Origin: [Bacteroides] pectinophilus
Lineage (GTDB): Bacteria > Bacillota > Clostridia > Lachnospirales > Lachnospiraceae
Assembly: GCA_025146925.1 (NCBI GenBank)
Contig: CP102260.1
Coordinates: 1,621,001 to 1,685,000, forward strand
DNA: 64,000 nucleotides
Direction: 5' to 3'
A model generated the notes under the pieces. It had not been told where the DNA came from. It ran no database searches and saw only the letters and a list, made by a program, of their open reading frames with translations. The translations under genes and the position numbers were made by a program. This document shows positions 43,903 through 53,709 of this stretch, in pieces. Each line of letters opens with the position of its first letter. The first letter of the stretch is position 1.

Positions 43903-46371
43903 CTAAAAATATTTTTCAAGCTCAGCCCTTGCATTAATCCCAAGTTTTCTGAACACAAGCTTCATCGTTGACTTAACCGTACTCTCTGCTATGCACAGGA
44001 CATCTGCTATTTCCTTATTGCTAAGCCGCCTTGCTGCCAGCTTTGCGACATCAGATTCTCTTGCAGTGAGTCCATAGTTGGAGCTCTCATCATAGCTCTT
44101 GGCTATGGCACGTACTGACCTGTCGTAATTTCTGTTCATTTTTTTGATATTTTTAATAAAAGGTGTCTTCTCAGAAGAGAAATGCATCATATTAAAAATC
44201 GGCTCCAGCATTGAATAATTCTCTACAAAAGGCATGCATATCATATCGCTGTAAGAAAGCCCTACGGCTATATCAAGGAAATAAACAGCTTTCTGTTCAT
44301 TGCCTGTCTTAAAGTTTGATATTGCAATATATATATATGTATATATCTTGGATACCGTATAAGATGCAGCCTCTGCAATTCCGATAAACTGACCACTCAC
44401 AGCCTGCATATGGTGATATTGTTCATCAAGCAGAAGGAACCTTCCATATACAATATTAGCAAATGCCAGCGTTATAAAATTGGAATTGTTCTCTATTGTC
44501 CTGTCATCTTTGAGCCACGATGGTATTCTGTCCTTACTGCCTATAAGCGCATACATGTATCCCCTGCAAAGTTCAATCATCCTGGAGTACATATGCTCCT
44601 GATTTCCTGCCTGTGCCGCTTTCTTTCCAAAGAATTCCATTCGTCCCGCAAATGAAAGTGCATCCCCCGTAAAAAGTGATATTCTTGTAAGAATCAGATT
44701 TGCTGCCAGAAACACGCTGATCTGATTACGGCTGTCTGCAACATACATTGCTTTAAGCGAAAGGATCTCTGCTCCCTCAATATCCCCCCGAAGATACAAA
44801 AGCTCTGCCTTGGCAGCAATCTCGAATCCTTTGCCGTGCCCGTCTGTCAGTCTGTAATAAAGCGGGGCAATGTCCTCCATGAACTTTATCTCACTGTCTG
44901 CTCTTCCCGGTTCGTTATGATACAGCATAAGCATTGATGGAGTACCATAACCAAACGGTATTCCATCATACAGACGTCCGCTCGAACGCGGTTTCTTATT
45001 GATTATGCTGTCAAGCTTCCTGCCCCCTCTGCTATATTCACCAAAATGCAGAAATGCATCAACATACGTAAGGTCTGCTATCTTTGAATCTCTCTGGCTT
45101 TCGCTGAGGCTCTCATCTGCTTCAATATCCGACTTCATAGTCTCCATAAGTTCTTTGCTCAATGGATTCTCATTATAAAGAAACATAATTATTACAAGCG
45201 CAATTGCGAATTCATAATCACCTTTATCAGCAATCTTAAAATAATTATGTGCTGCAGCAAGAAATACCGGTTTGTTAGCCTTTATTACATATGGAAAAAG
45301 CCTGTTCAGATCCGACTTTGCAGTAAACATCTTCTGATATACGCCTGCCCTGTGATAACAGCTGACAGCTTCAAAGAAATTACCTGTCTCATTATACAGA
45401 TCTCCGACCGAACTGAACATGCTGTTGCGTTCAGCGACCGGTATATCATTAAAGTCTTTTTCAAGATATTTTCTTATAAGTGGATTCATCGAATATACTC
45501 TGTCAATGCTGTTATATCTCACAAAGATATTATCCTCAATATAACTCTTCGCAAGTTCCATTGACATATCATTCCATGCAGCTGCCTGTGCAAGCGTAAA
45601 TGACTCAAATGCACTCATCTTTACAAGGAACATCTTTTCATCTGCAGGCATCGAAAAAAATATCTCATTATTGATAAATGTATTGGCCCGGCTCGTTATA
45701 TTAAAATTATGTGATTCCTTATATTGCATCAGCTGGAATGACACTATTATCGGCCATCCACGGCTTACCGCATATAATTCCGATGCCTGGGTCCTCGTGA
45801 TTGTAATTCCGTTATTACGGAAATACGTCCTTATGTCCTCTGCATGAAGTGAAAAATCATCATCGTTAATGTAATTAACCCAGTTACGCACAATCAGTTT
45901 AAGCGAATAAGGGTCAAGATGATTGCCCGTGATAAATATGGCATTCATCTCAACATCATCATTATCCCTTAATAAAAAGAAAAACTTATTAATAATCGGA
46001 CCGTCTATAACATTATAGTTGTCAAATACAAACATCAGCTTCTGCCGGAACTCAAGTGTAGCTATGTAATCGGCAGCGTGCATTGCATCCTTTATATCTT
46101 TCGGAAATCCGCACTCTATCAGCGGTGCCGCATCAACATCACATGCCTCTGCGATGACCTCACAGAATTCATTCCAGAAAAGTTCTTTTGTAGTGTCGCA
46201 GTTCATCCATTTTACATCGTATGCTGCGTTCCTTAAGTAATTCCTGATTACAATTGTCTTGCCGTAACCCACAGGTGCATGGACAAATGTAAACTTATTA
46301 TTCCTCGTATTCGTCAGCTTCTCTTTGAGCCTGTCCGATATATATATATTATTAGTAGTTCTGATTGCCAT
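43903..46371 (-). CDS. MalT-like LuxR-family STAND regulator
   Basis: An 822-residue transcription regulator. Walker A is APVGYGKT (residues 33-40), the nucleotide-binding part continues with MFVFDNYNVI and SRGWPIIVSFQLM as in MalT-type STAND ATPases, a long helical repeat region follows, and the C-terminal LuxR helix-turn-helix is GLTARESDVAKLAARRLSNKEIADVLCIAESTVKSTMKLVFRKLGI. These proteins bind a small inducer plus ATP and activate promoters as multimers. The inducer and targets cannot be read here: the neighbours, gpsA six bases upstream and rsmD downstream, are housekeeping genes. Confidence 0.9.
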   Translation of the reverse strand: MAIRTTNNIYISDRLKEKLTNTRNNKFTFVHAPVGYGKTIVIRNYLRNAAYDVKWMNCDTTKELFWNEFCEVIAEACDVDAAPLIECGFPKDIKDAMHAADYIATLEFRQKLMFVFDNYNVIDGPIINKFFFLLRDNDDVEMNAIFITGNHLDPYSLKLIVRNWVNYINDDDFSLHAEDIRTYFRNNGITITRTQASELYAVSRGWPIIVSFQLMQYKESHNFNITSRANTFINNEIFFSMPADEKMFLVKMSAFESFTLAQAAAWNDMSMELAKSYIEDNIFVRYNSIDRVYSMNPLIRKYLEKDFNDIPVAERNSMFSSVGDLYNETGNFFEAVSCYHRAGVYQKMFTAKSDLNRLFPYVIKANKPVFLAAAHNYFKIADKGDYEFAIALVIIMFLYNENPLSKELMETMKSDIEADESLSESQRDSKIADLTYVDAFLHFGEYSRGGRKLDSIINKKPRSSGRLYDGIPFGYGTPSMLMLYHNEPGRADSEIKFMEDIAPLYYRLTDGHGKGFEIAAKAELLYLRGDIEGAEILSLKAMYVADSRNQISVFLAANLILTRISLFTGDALSFAGRMEFFGKKAAQAGNQEHMYSRMIELCRGYMYALIGSKDRIPSWLKDDRTIENNSNFITLAFANIVYGRFLLLDEQYHHMQAVSGQFIGIAEAASYTVSKIYTYIYIAISNFKTGNEQKAVYFLDIAVGLSYSDMICMPFVENYSMLEPIFNMMHFSSEKTPFIKNIKKMNRNYDRSVRAIAKSYDESSNYGLTARESDVAKLAARRLSNKEIADVLCIAESTVKSTMKLVFRKLGINARAELEKYF

Positions 46372-46377
46372 TTTGCA

Positions 46378-47391
46378 TTATTCTTCCCATGGGAGTTCCG
46401 AATTTTCTATTGTCTTGTCCCTTAACATAAGCTCCATAACAGCATCAGCCGCTTTCTTATCATCAAACAGGATATGGTTAACCTGCTCAACAATAGGCAT
46501 GCTTACATCATATTTTTTTGCAAGCTTCAACGCTGCCCTGGCTGAATATACTCCCTCAACTACCATCTGCACTTCTTTCATTGCTTCATCTGCCGTATAT
46601 CCCTTACCTATGAGAATACCTGCGCGTCTGTTACGGCTGTGCATACTCTCACACGTAACTATAAGATCGCCTATTCCCGAAAGTCCTGAGAATGTCTGTG
46701 GCTTGCCGCCCATCTTTACTCCGAGTCTTGTTATCTCTGCCATGCCTCTTGTAATAAGGGCTGCCTTAGTATTATCACCATACCCCAGACCGTCAGCCAT
46801 GCCTGCTGCAAGAGCAATGACATTCTTAAGCGAACCGCCAAGACAGATTCCAAGCATATCAGGGCTTGTATATACACGGAACACATTACTCATGAATACA
46901 TTCTGTATAAACTCTGCATTGGCCTTCTTACGTGTACCAACCACACATGTAGTAGGGATTCCCCTTCCAACCTCTTCAGCGTGGCTCGGTCCCGAAAGAA
47001 CCGCAACCTGTGCCTGTGGAATCTCATCTTCTACCACATGGCATAATGTCTCAAGTGTAGTCTCCTCAATTCCCTTGCCGACATTGACAATAATCTGGCC
47101 TTCCTTTACATGAGGACTCATCATATGTGCGGTACTTCTTGTATACGGAGATGCAACAGCAAGTACCACAATATCAGGGTCTGCAAGTACCGCCTCAAGA
47201 TTATCGCTGAAGACTATGCTCTCCGGAATCTTCACTCCTGGAAGTGACTTAGTATGCTCTCTCTTTTCATTAAGCATCTTAATCTCATCCTTGAGCACTG
47301 ACCATACAGTAACCTCATGTCCGTTATTGTTAAGCAGAAGTGATATCGCAATCCCCCAGCTCCCAGCTCCTATAATACTAACCTTAGCCAT
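46378..47391 (-). CDS. gpsA: Glycerol-3-phosphate dehydrogenase [NAD(P)+]
   Basis: GpsA reduces dihydroxyacetone phosphate to sn-glycerol-3-phosphate for phospholipid synthesis. The 337-residue protein has the dinucleotide fold GAGSWGIAISLLLNNNGHEV, then VNVGKGIEETTLETL, LSGPSHAEEVGRGIPT, GGSLKNVIALAAGMADGLGYGDNTKAALITRGMAE and LSGIGDLIVTCES. It follows plsY, whose enzyme uses its product, a common order. Confidence 0.97.
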   Translation of the reverse strand: MAKVSIIGAGSWGIAISLLLNNNGHEVTVWSVLKDEIKMLNEKREHTKSLPGVKIPESIVFSDNLEAVLADPDIVVLAVASPYTRSTAHMMSPHVKEGQIIVNVGKGIEETTLETLCHVVEDEIPQAQVAVLSGPSHAEEVGRGIPTTCVVGTRKKANAEFIQNVFMSNVFRVYTSPDMLGICLGGSLKNVIALAAGMADGLGYGDNTKAALITRGMAEITRLGVKMGGKPQTFSGLSGIGDLIVTCESMHSRNRRAGILIGKGYTADEAMKEVQMVVEGVYSARAALKLAKKYDVSMPIVEQVNHILFDDKKAADAVMELMLRDKTIENSELPWEE

Positions 47392-47417
47392 CTTAATCCT
47401 CGTTCCTCCAAGCTTTA

Positions 47418-48068
47418 TTATGCTTTATTTTTATGTCCAATCTTACGCTCTGTTCCGGTCATAAGTCTCTTAATATTAGCTCTGTGTCTGATAAACGCAA
47501 GTGCAGTTATTATAAATGCAATTATATATGCCTCTGCAAGATGCTCAGGAAGCACATTGAGCATTCCCAGCTGTCCGAACACAACAAATTCTATAAAGAA
47601 ACCTGTCACCATTACAAGTGAGCCAAGTGATACATATCTGGATACAAATGTCACAATCATGAATGTTGAAAATGCGAGCACCGCAAGCATCCAATTGTAC
47701 GGAAGAAGTGAAAGAATAACTCCCGAAGTTGTGGCTATTCCCTTACCACCGCGGAATCCCAGATAGAATGGAAAATTATGTCCAAGTATTACACCAAGTC
47801 CCGCATAGAGCACCAGTAGAAATTCAATATCAGGATGCTTTACTCCAAACAGGAAATGAATAAGTATAATGCAGAGAACTGCCTTAAGTGCATCACCGAA
47901 ATATGTTATAAAGCCTGCCTTCCTGCCAAGTGTTCTCATAACATTAGTTGTACCTGCATTGCCGCTTCCGTACTCACGTATATCAATATGATTCAGTCTT
48001 CCGTATATATATCCTGTCTGGAAAAGTCCAAACACATATCCAATTACCAAGCAAATTATTCTTTCCAT
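47418..48068 (-). CDS. plsY: Acyl-phosphate:glycerol-3-phosphate acyltransferase
   Basis: PlsY transfers an acyl group from acyl-phosphate to glycerol-3-phosphate, the first committed step of phospholipid synthesis. The 216-residue membrane protein has five hydrophobic segments and conserved motifs GSGNAGTTNVMRTLG, GHNFPFYLGFRGGKGIATTSGV and IRHRANIKRLMTGTE. Two bases separate it from der. Confidence 0.96.
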   Translation of the reverse strand: MERIICLVIGYVFGLFQTGYIYGRLNHIDIREYGSGNAGTTNVMRTLGRKAGFITYFGDALKAVLCIILIHFLFGVKHPDIEFLLVLYAGLGVILGHNFPFYLGFRGGKGIATTSGVILSLLPYNWMLAVLAFSTFMIVTFVSRYVSLGSLVMVTGFFIEFVVFGQLGMLNVLPEHLAEAYIIAFIITALAFIRHRANIKRLMTGTERKIGHKNKA

Positions 48069-48070
48069 AA

Positions 48071-49399
48071 TCAGGCATCCTTCTCCTTGCGTTCACGTAT
48101 TATGAAATGCAGAGCCGTACCTCTGAATCCGAATGTATCACGTATTCTGTTCTCTATATATCTTGTGTATGAAAAATGCATAAGCTTCTTGTCATTAACA
48201 AATATTACGAATGTAGGAGGTCCTACCGCAACCTGTGTAATGTAGTAAAGCTTAAGTCTCTTACCCTTATCCGTAGGCGGCTGCTGCATTGCAACTGCTT
48301 CAGTCAGAATCTCATTAAGCACACCGGTCTGCACTCTCATAGTCCTGCTGTCGATAATCTCATCAATAAGCTCATATATCTTATTGAGTCTCTGTCCCGT
48401 AACTGCTGACACAAAAAGAATCTCCGCATATGGCATAAATGAAAGAACATCTTTAATCTTCTTCGTATGTTCATTCATAGTCTTGTCATTCTTCTCAATT
48501 GCATCCCACTTATTAACGGCAACAATAATACCCTTGCCACGCTCATGCGCAATACCTGCAATCTTGGCATCCTGTTCGGTAACACCCTCTGTTGCGTCAA
48601 TAACAATAATTACAACATCGGCACGTTCTACTGCGCTTACAGTTCTGATGATACTGTATCTCTCAAGTTCTTCCTTAATCTTATTCTTACGTCTGAGTCC
48701 TGCCGTGTCAATAAATACATATTCTTTGCCGTTGAACTTAACGTCCGTATCAATTGCATCTCTTGTTGTGCCCGCAATATCAGATACAATTACTCTCTGG
48801 TCTCCGGTCAGCTTGTTGATTATTGATGACTTGCCGACATTAGGCTTACCTACTATGGCTATCTTAGGGCGCTCATCCTCTTCCTCATCAGCACTTCCTT
48901 CAGGAAAATGGCTTATAACCTCATCAAGCAGATCGCCTATTCCAAGCTGTGACTCTGCTGATATAGGCACAGGATCGCCTATTCCAAGATTATAGAATTC
49001 ATACACATCAGGCATAAACTTTTCAAAATTATCTACCTTGTTGACAACTAAGATTACCGGCTTGCTTGAACGCCTGAGCATATCAGCCACCTTGGCATCT
49101 GCATCTACAAGTCCCTGCCGCACATCAGTAATAAACATAATTACATCTGCCGTATCTATGGCAATCTGTGCCTGCTCTCTCATCTGTGAGAGGATAATAT
49201 CCTTTGAATCAGGCTCAATACCGCCTGTATCAATCAATGTAAATGACTTGTCCAGCCAGTTCACATCTGCATATATTCTGTCTCTTGTAACACCCGGCGT
49301 ATCCTTGACAATTGATATCTTTCTTCCGGCAAGTACATTAAACAGTGTTGATTTGCCGACATTAGGTCTTCCGACCACGGCAACTATCGGTTTGCTCAT
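48071..49399 (-). CDS. der: Ribosome-assembly GTPase Der (EngA)
   Basis: Der is a double GTPase needed for 50S maturation. The 442-residue protein has two G domains, with P-loops [12 protein letters not shown] (residue 9) and [12 protein letters not shown] (about residue 183), switch-II DTGG and DTAG motifs, NKVD and NKWD, and a C-terminal KH-like domain ([45 protein letters not shown]). Own promoter lies upstream, overlapping that of the divergent secreted-protein gene. Confidence 0.97.
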   Translation of the reverse strand: MSKPIVAVVGRPNVGKSTLFNVLAGRKISIVKDTPGVTRDRIYADVNWLDKSFTLIDTGGIEPDSKDIILSQMREQAQIAIDTADVIMFITDVRQGLVDADAKVADMLRRSSKPVILVVNKVDNFEKFMPDVYEFYNLGIGDPVPISAESQLGIGDLLDEVISHFPEGSADEEEDERPKIAIVGKPNVGKSSIINKLTGDQRVIVSDIAGTTRDAIDTDVKFNGKEYVFIDTAGLRRKNKIKEELERYSIIRTVSAVERADVVIIVIDATEGVTEQDAKIAGIAHERGKGIIVAVNKWDAIEKNDKTMNEHTKKIKDVLSFMPYAEILFVSAVTGQRLNKIYELIDEIIDSRTMRVQTGVLNEILTEAVAMQQPPTDKGKRLKLYYITQVAVGPPTFVIFVNDKKLMHFSYTRYIENRIRDTFGFRGTALHFIIRERKEKDA

Positions 49400-49472
49400 A
49401 TCTATCTATACCTTTCTTTATTAATACTGATCGATATGCTGAATCTATTGCTAAATCTAAACATACGATTAA

Positions 49473-49517
49473 ATAATATCATACAAAATTGATTTTTGCA
49501 AAATATTATGCTATATT
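49473..49517. promoter_or_regulatory. Overlapping divergent promoters for der and the secreted-protein gene
   Basis: Minus strand: TTGCAA, 17-base spacer, extended -10 TGATATTAT (-35 at 49496-49501, -10 at 49473-49478). Plus strand: TTGATT, 17-base spacer, TGCTATATT (-35 at 49489-49494, -10 at 49512-49517). The two -35 boxes are one base apart, so polymerase cannot occupy both at once. Nothing else is evident in the 160-base gap. Confidence 0.75.
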
Positions 49518-49561
49518 CGGAATATATTTGTATTTCATTATTTGAGAGGACTTAACAAAAT

Positions 49562-50416
49562 ATGCATTATAACAGAATAATAAAAACAGCAGCCGGTTGT
49601 CTTGCCGCCGCTGCCATAACACTTGCATCATTAATGACGGGAAGCGTAACAGCCAGCGCAGCTGACTCTTCTTCCGCAGCTTCCGCATCCGATGAAGCCT
49701 CCGGCTCCGGAGAATACACAGATTATACATTTGCACAGATTAATACCAGAATCCGTGTTCCAAAGTCAATGATAACATTCACCAACAGCGTAACATCTGC
49801 CGACCCGAACTTAAGCAGGATTAATGCTTCTGCTGACCAGCTCAGAATAATGTTCGACAAGAATAATCTTTATCTTGAGGCAATGCCTGAGAATCTCTCT
49901 TATGAAGTAATCCTTGGTGGTGTCAAGAAAGATGGGCTTAAGAATTACAGTGATATGTCATCTGATGAGCTTGCTGAAGCCTTTGAAGAATATGAGAACC
50001 ACTGCAGGCAGGCCGAGTATGACACTGTCTACTCCGTATCCCGCTACAATGGTCCTTCAGGAATATATTTTGTTGCTGACTTCTGTACAACAACCGATGA
50101 GACAACCGTATATTCCCGCAAATATTATACGATAGCCGAAGGCTGTGAGATATCAATAGCTCTCCAGACCAAGCTTCCGAGTGCGGGTGATCCTAACGAT
50201 ACAACAACTTATATATTCAACGAAGATGCAGCCGGTGTTGCAAAGGATATAGTCGACAACGTATCCTACAGCCAGATGAAAGAGCATTTTACTGATACTT
50301 CTATGTTCTCGGAGCTGTTCGGATATGTTCTCGGAATCGTTGTCACAATCGGAGGTCTTGGTCTGATATTATGGCTTCTCATTAAGACAACAAGCAAGCC
50401 TAAGAAAAAGTTCTGA
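49562..50416 (+). CDS. Secreted, membrane-anchored protein of unknown function
   Basis: I do not recognise the family. The 284-residue product has a signal peptide (basic MHYNRIIK, hydrophobic core TAAGCLAAAAITLASLMTG, likely cleavage after ASA), a Ser/Ala-rich linker, a mixed alpha/beta extracellular domain (residues about 55-235, beginning INTRIRVPKSMITF), a C-terminal membrane helix (YVLGIVVTIGGLGLILWLLI) and a lysine tail (KPKKKF). The likely topology is a single-pass surface protein. It has its own promoter on the plus strand and converges with pgeF. Confidence 0.7.
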   Translation: MHYNRIIKTAAGCLAAAAITLASLMTGSVTASAADSSSAASASDEASGSGEYTDYTFAQINTRIRVPKSMITFTNSVTSADPNLSRINASADQLRIMFDKNNLYLEAMPENLSYEVILGGVKKDGLKNYSDMSSDELAEAFEEYENHCRQAEYDTVYSVSRYNGPSGIYFVADFCTTTDETTVYSRKYYTIAEGCEISIALQTKLPSAGDPNDTTTYIFNEDAAGVAKDIVDNVSYSQMKEHFTDTSMFSELFGYVLGIVVTIGGLGLILWLLIKTTSKPKKKF

Positions 50417-50432
50417 TTAAGATCTTTCTTAA

Positions 50433-51302
50433 TCATCTTAATTCAAGAAATGCACATAAGCCGCCACGTCTGCCTCCTGATGCCCTGTGAGAATACAGGA
50501 AGTCAGGATTGCAGCAGGTGCATATGTCAGTCACATTTATATTATCTGCCGGTATTCCCGCATTCACCATATTAGCCACATTAGCCGCATGAAGATTCAG
50601 GAGATATTTGTGTTCTTTGTTAATCATACCCTTATCAGTCAGTATATCTTCTATCTCTTCCGCCGAGTACGCAGCTTTGAACTTATCCGCCACATCCCCG
50701 CTTACCTCATAGCAGCTCTTACAGATGCTTGGACCGATAAATGCAATAATATCTTCAGGCTTTGTTCCGAATTCACTTCTCATAAGACTGACCGTCACCT
50801 GTGTAATGTTACCTACGGTTCCACGCCATCCCGAATGTGAAAGTCCTATCGCCCGGTTCTTCGTATCAACAAAATACAGCGGTACACAATCTGCATACGT
50901 TGTTACAAGGCACACTCCCGGTTCATTGGTTACAAGCCCGTCAACATCATTAAACCGCTGCGGTTTCGTGACACCATTGCCGCAGTCAGCCCTGCCGACA
51001 CGGATAACATTAGTTGTATGTGTCTGCATTGAATAGACCATATTATCAACATCAGTTCCCGTTGCCTCTGCATACAGCCTGAAGTTGGCAAGCACATTCG
51101 CCTCGTCATCTCCCCTTCCAAAGTTGAGATTCATCGAAGACCATATTCCCCCGCTCACTCCTCCAAGTCTCGTCGAAAATGAATGTTTAACATACTCAAT
51201 ATCCGCAAGTGCACGGCTCTGGATGTATGCCACACCGTTGGTGTTACGGATAACCGTGGTGTTTGATGGATTTATATATTTTATTGCAGGAATTTTATTC
51301 AT
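50433..51302 (-). CDS. pgeF: Purine nucleoside/laccase-domain protein PgeF (YfiH)
   Basis: YfiH/PgeF proteins are multicopper-oxidase-fold enzymes reported to act on purine nucleosides or to edit peptidoglycan precursors. The product of about 289 residues shows HSFSTRLGGVSGGIWSSMNLNFGRGDD, VGRADCGNGVTKPQRFNDVDGLVTNEPGVCLVTTYADCVPLYFVDTKNRAIGLSHSGWRGTVGNI, and the metal-ligand CTCCNPDFLYSHRASGG. Start is the ATG after GGAGACTGGCT; an upstream in-frame ATG sits before that site. Confidence 0.93.
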   Translation of the reverse strand: MNKIPAIKYINPSNTTVIRNTNGVAYIQSRALADIEYVKHSFSTRLGGVSGGIWSSMNLNFGRGDDEANVLANFRLYAEATGTDVDNMVYSMQTHTTNVIRVGRADCGNGVTKPQRFNDVDGLVTNEPGVCLVTTYADCVPLYFVDTKNRAIGLSHSGWRGTVGNITQVTVSLMRSEFGTKPEDIIAFIGPSICKSCYEVSGDVADKFKAAYSAEEIEDILTDKGMINKEHKYLLNLHAANVANMVNAGIPADNINVTDICTCCNPDFLYSHRASGGRRGGLCAFLELR

Positions 51303-51322
51303 AGCCAGTCTCCATTCCAATC

Positions 51323-51676
51323 TCACACATATTCAAATGCATTCTCAATATGTTCAATCTCATTACCGTCAATCGCAATAACATCAAATCTGCACTGTAT
51401 CCCCTGCGCGCAGCCATGATATGCATAATAGTGCATTGCCGTGCGGCAGATTCTGTGCTGTTTGCGCAAAGTAACTGCTTCAAGTGCACTTCCGTAGCCG
51501 GTACCTCCCCGGTATTTGACTTCACAGAATATGAGCATCCCGTCCTTAGATGCAATAATGTCTATCTCACCCGCTCTGTCAGAATAATTGCGCTCAAGAA
51601 TCCTGTATCCTTTTGAGATAAGATACTTTGCCGCAAGTTCCTCATATTCTGCTCCCCTCTGTCTTTTATTTATCAT
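51323..51676 (-). CDS. UPF0102 (YraN) endonuclease-fold protein
   Basis: A 117-residue YraN/UPF0102 protein with an archaeal Holliday-junction-resolvase-like fold. RGAEYEELAAKYLISKGYRILERNYSDRAGEIDIIASKDGMLIFCEVKYR has the nuclease residues E, D and E-x-K. Function is not established. It overlaps ylqH by four bases and follows the rnhB-ylqG-ylqH block, as in many Firmicutes. Confidence 0.9.
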   Translation of the reverse strand: MINKRQRGAEYEELAAKYLISKGYRILERNYSDRAGEIDIIASKDGMLIFCEVKYRGGTGYGSALEAVTLRKQHRICRTAMHYYAYHGCAQGIQCRFDVIAIDGNEIEHIENAFEYV

Positions 51677-52008
51677 TTTTTCTTTACCTTGGCTCTTAAC
51701 CTGTCCATATCATCAACAAACACGAGTATCTCTGCCACAACTCCGTACAGTTCGGGAGGAATCATATCACCAATCTCAAGCTTGGCAAGTGTTGACGCAA
51801 GCTTATTGTCCTGATATACCGGAACATCCGATTCTTTTGACTTTTCAATAATCTGGTCAGCAAGATATCCCCTGCCGCTTGCAATAATTCTCGGTGCCTG
51901 TTCACCGGCTTCATATGACAGTGCCACGGCAACCTTATTACTGTTATTACTGTTATTGCTGTTATTCAGGTTATCATCCTTTGGATTATTCATCGGGCTT
52001 CTATCCAT
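51673..52008 (-). CDS. ylqH: FlhB C-terminal-domain-like protein (YlqH)
   Basis: A 111-residue soluble protein matching only the cytoplasmic switch domain of FlhB/EscU (KVAVALSYEAGEQAPRIIASGRGYLADQIIEKSKESDVPVYQDNKLASTLAKLEIGDMIPPELYGVVAEILVFV). The FlhB membrane part is missing and the self-cleaving NPTH is replaced by NSNK. An Asn/Asn/Ser run (residues 14-24, from a 9-bp repeat) lies before it. In Bacillus subtilis ylqG and ylqH are in the same place after rnhB, which supports the name; their role is unknown. Confidence 0.88.
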   Translation of the reverse strand: MDRSPMNNPKDDNLNNSNNSNNSNKVAVALSYEAGEQAPRIIASGRGYLADQIIEKSKESDVPVYQDNKLASTLAKLEIGDMIPPELYGVVAEILVFVDDMDRLRAKVKKK

Positions 52009-52010
52009 AC

Positions 52011-53690
52011 CTATGCCTTTCTGTCAAACACAAACTGGGTTGTCGGTGCCATCTTAGGAACATCTGCATCAACAAAATCCTGCACAAAGTCAAACTGCTC
52101 CTCCGGCTCCCTGACCTTCATGTCAAAATGGCAGTTAAGACCGAGTTTCTCAAGCCTGTCGTTAAGCTGGTCAATATGTGCATATACAAAATCAAGCATC
52201 TCTTCACTCTCAAGACAGAAATTAGTCGACACATTCTTTCCCTTAAGCTTTACATATATATCCATAGGTCCGAGATGTTCCATATCAAGATGCAGCAGTG
52301 CACTCACGTCATCGCCCTTCTTTGCAAGCTTTTTCTTATTGGTGAATACATACAGCTCTCCATTGGCATTATTCTCCGAGAACCTAACAGGCATCTGAAA
52401 ATAGGTCATGTTGCGGTTCAGGTCATTCATGAACTCAACATTATTTCGTATATTATTAAGAGCCTTGGAAAGCTGTGAGTCCTGCTTTTCCTGTGTTTTT
52501 TCCCCCAGTGCATCAGCAAGCTTCCCTGCATTATTGCGCACCTTCTCATAAAATTCACTTATTGCATCCTTCTTTTGGATATCTGAGGGTGACAGGCGCA
52601 TGGTATCGCGCATAACCATTCCGAACATCTCTTTATAGCCATCTGATGACAGGAGCTTTGACAGCTTCTCTGCGTCAACATCTGATGATGACATCATGCC
52701 GCTTAGCGTGTTCATGAATTCCTGTGCGGTCATCTGACCATCAGCAAGCCCCTGTGCCAGATTCTGCGGTATGCTTCCGAATGTATCCTCAATCATTCCT
52801 GCAAGAGCATTCCTTGTCTCAGCATTAACCAATACTCCAACTCCCGTATTCTTGTAAGCTTCGGCAGCCCCGGCCTGTGAAGCCTCCGTCTGCGCTGTAC
52901 CTGAATCTGCATCTGCATTCACCACATGTACACTTCCGTCTGCATTCTGACCATACAGGATATCGGTAACGGTCTGCATAAGCTGTGCCGCCTCTGCTGA
53001 ACCCTGCCCCGACGCAATCTGTGAAAGCCTGTCGGCAATCCCGCTGCCAAGCGATGAGATATCATCTGATATGCTGCTCTCATATGAGCTGTAGGCTTCA
53101 AACTGCCGGATATTCTCCTGTGTCACAGGGATTCCAAGCTTATTAAGCCTTACAAGCGTATCCGTCCCCGCATCAGGATACTTTGCCGCAAGCTTCGCCA
53201 TGTCATTAAGCGTCTGTGCGCTGATTGACATATTCTGATTGAGCAGTTCATGAACCATCTCTTCATTAGCAGGTATATCTGCAAGTCCTGCTGCCTCAAG
53301 TGCCTTAGCTGCAATATAAGATGACTGCATATCCTGTGCCATAGGCTTAAGCAGGACTGTATTGCCGTTATTCCGGGTTACTACAAATGTAAGGTTCTGT
53401 CCCGGTGTAATATTATTAACCTGATTCTGCAAAGACGCACTGAGCTGTGAACCATCCGCAAGCTTAATTGTAACAACTCCGTTGTCAAGTGATGCCACCT
53501 CTCCAGAGAACGCATCCCCCGTCATAAGATTCCTTATATCGGTCACAAGCTTTGACGCATCAGAAGAAGTCACCGAACCTCCGGGACGCACTGCACTTAC
53601 ATGTACATTGCCCGATGCATCGGCATTAACCCCTCCCTGCGCCTGTCCATTGTACATCTGCCTGTCATTATGTCCATTGACATTAATCAT
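52011..53690 (-). CDS. ylqG: FliK-like hook-length-control-related protein (YlqG)
   Basis: A 559-residue Gln/Ala/Ser-rich soluble protein. An N-terminal region with a beta-rich unit (AFSGEVASLDNGVVTIKLADGSQLSASLQNQV ... GQNLTFVVTRNNGNTVLLKPM) is followed by a helical middle and a C-terminal FliK-like domain (MDIYVKLKGKNVSTNFCLESEEMLDFVYAHIDQLNDRLEKLGLNCHFDMKV). It lies between rnhB and an FlhB-like gene, the Bacillus ylqG position, away from any flagellar operon. FliK and FlhB cooperate in flagellar export, so this pair may work together in an unknown process. Confidence 0.82.
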   Translation of the reverse strand: MINVNGHNDRQMYNGQAQGGVNADASGNVHVSAVRPGGSVTSSDASKLVTDIRNLMTGDAFSGEVASLDNGVVTIKLADGSQLSASLQNQVNNITPGQNLTFVVTRNNGNTVLLKPMAQDMQSSYIAAKALEAAGLADIPANEEMVHELLNQNMSISAQTLNDMAKLAAKYPDAGTDTLVRLNKLGIPVTQENIRQFEAYSSYESSISDDISSLGSGIADRLSQIASGQGSAEAAQLMQTVTDILYGQNADGSVHVVNADADSGTAQTEASQAGAAEAYKNTGVGVLVNAETRNALAGMIEDTFGSIPQNLAQGLADGQMTAQEFMNTLSGMMSSSDVDAEKLSKLLSSDGYKEMFGMVMRDTMRLSPSDIQKKDAISEFYEKVRNNAGKLADALGEKTQEKQDSQLSKALNNIRNNVEFMNDLNRNMTYFQMPVRFSENNANGELYVFTNKKKLAKKGDDVSALLHLDMEHLGPMDIYVKLKGKNVSTNFCLESEEMLDFVYAHIDQLNDRLEKLGLNCHFDMKVREPEEQFDFVQDFVDADVPKMAPTTQFVFDRKA

Positions 53691-53709
53691 TATCTTCCTT
53701 TACTTTCTG

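Noticed and set aside
50415..50434. Bidirectional terminator between the secreted-protein gene and pgeF
   Set aside because: GATTAAGA/TCTTAATC forms an 8-bp stem but there is no T-run on either strand and the stem is AT-rich, so support is too weak.
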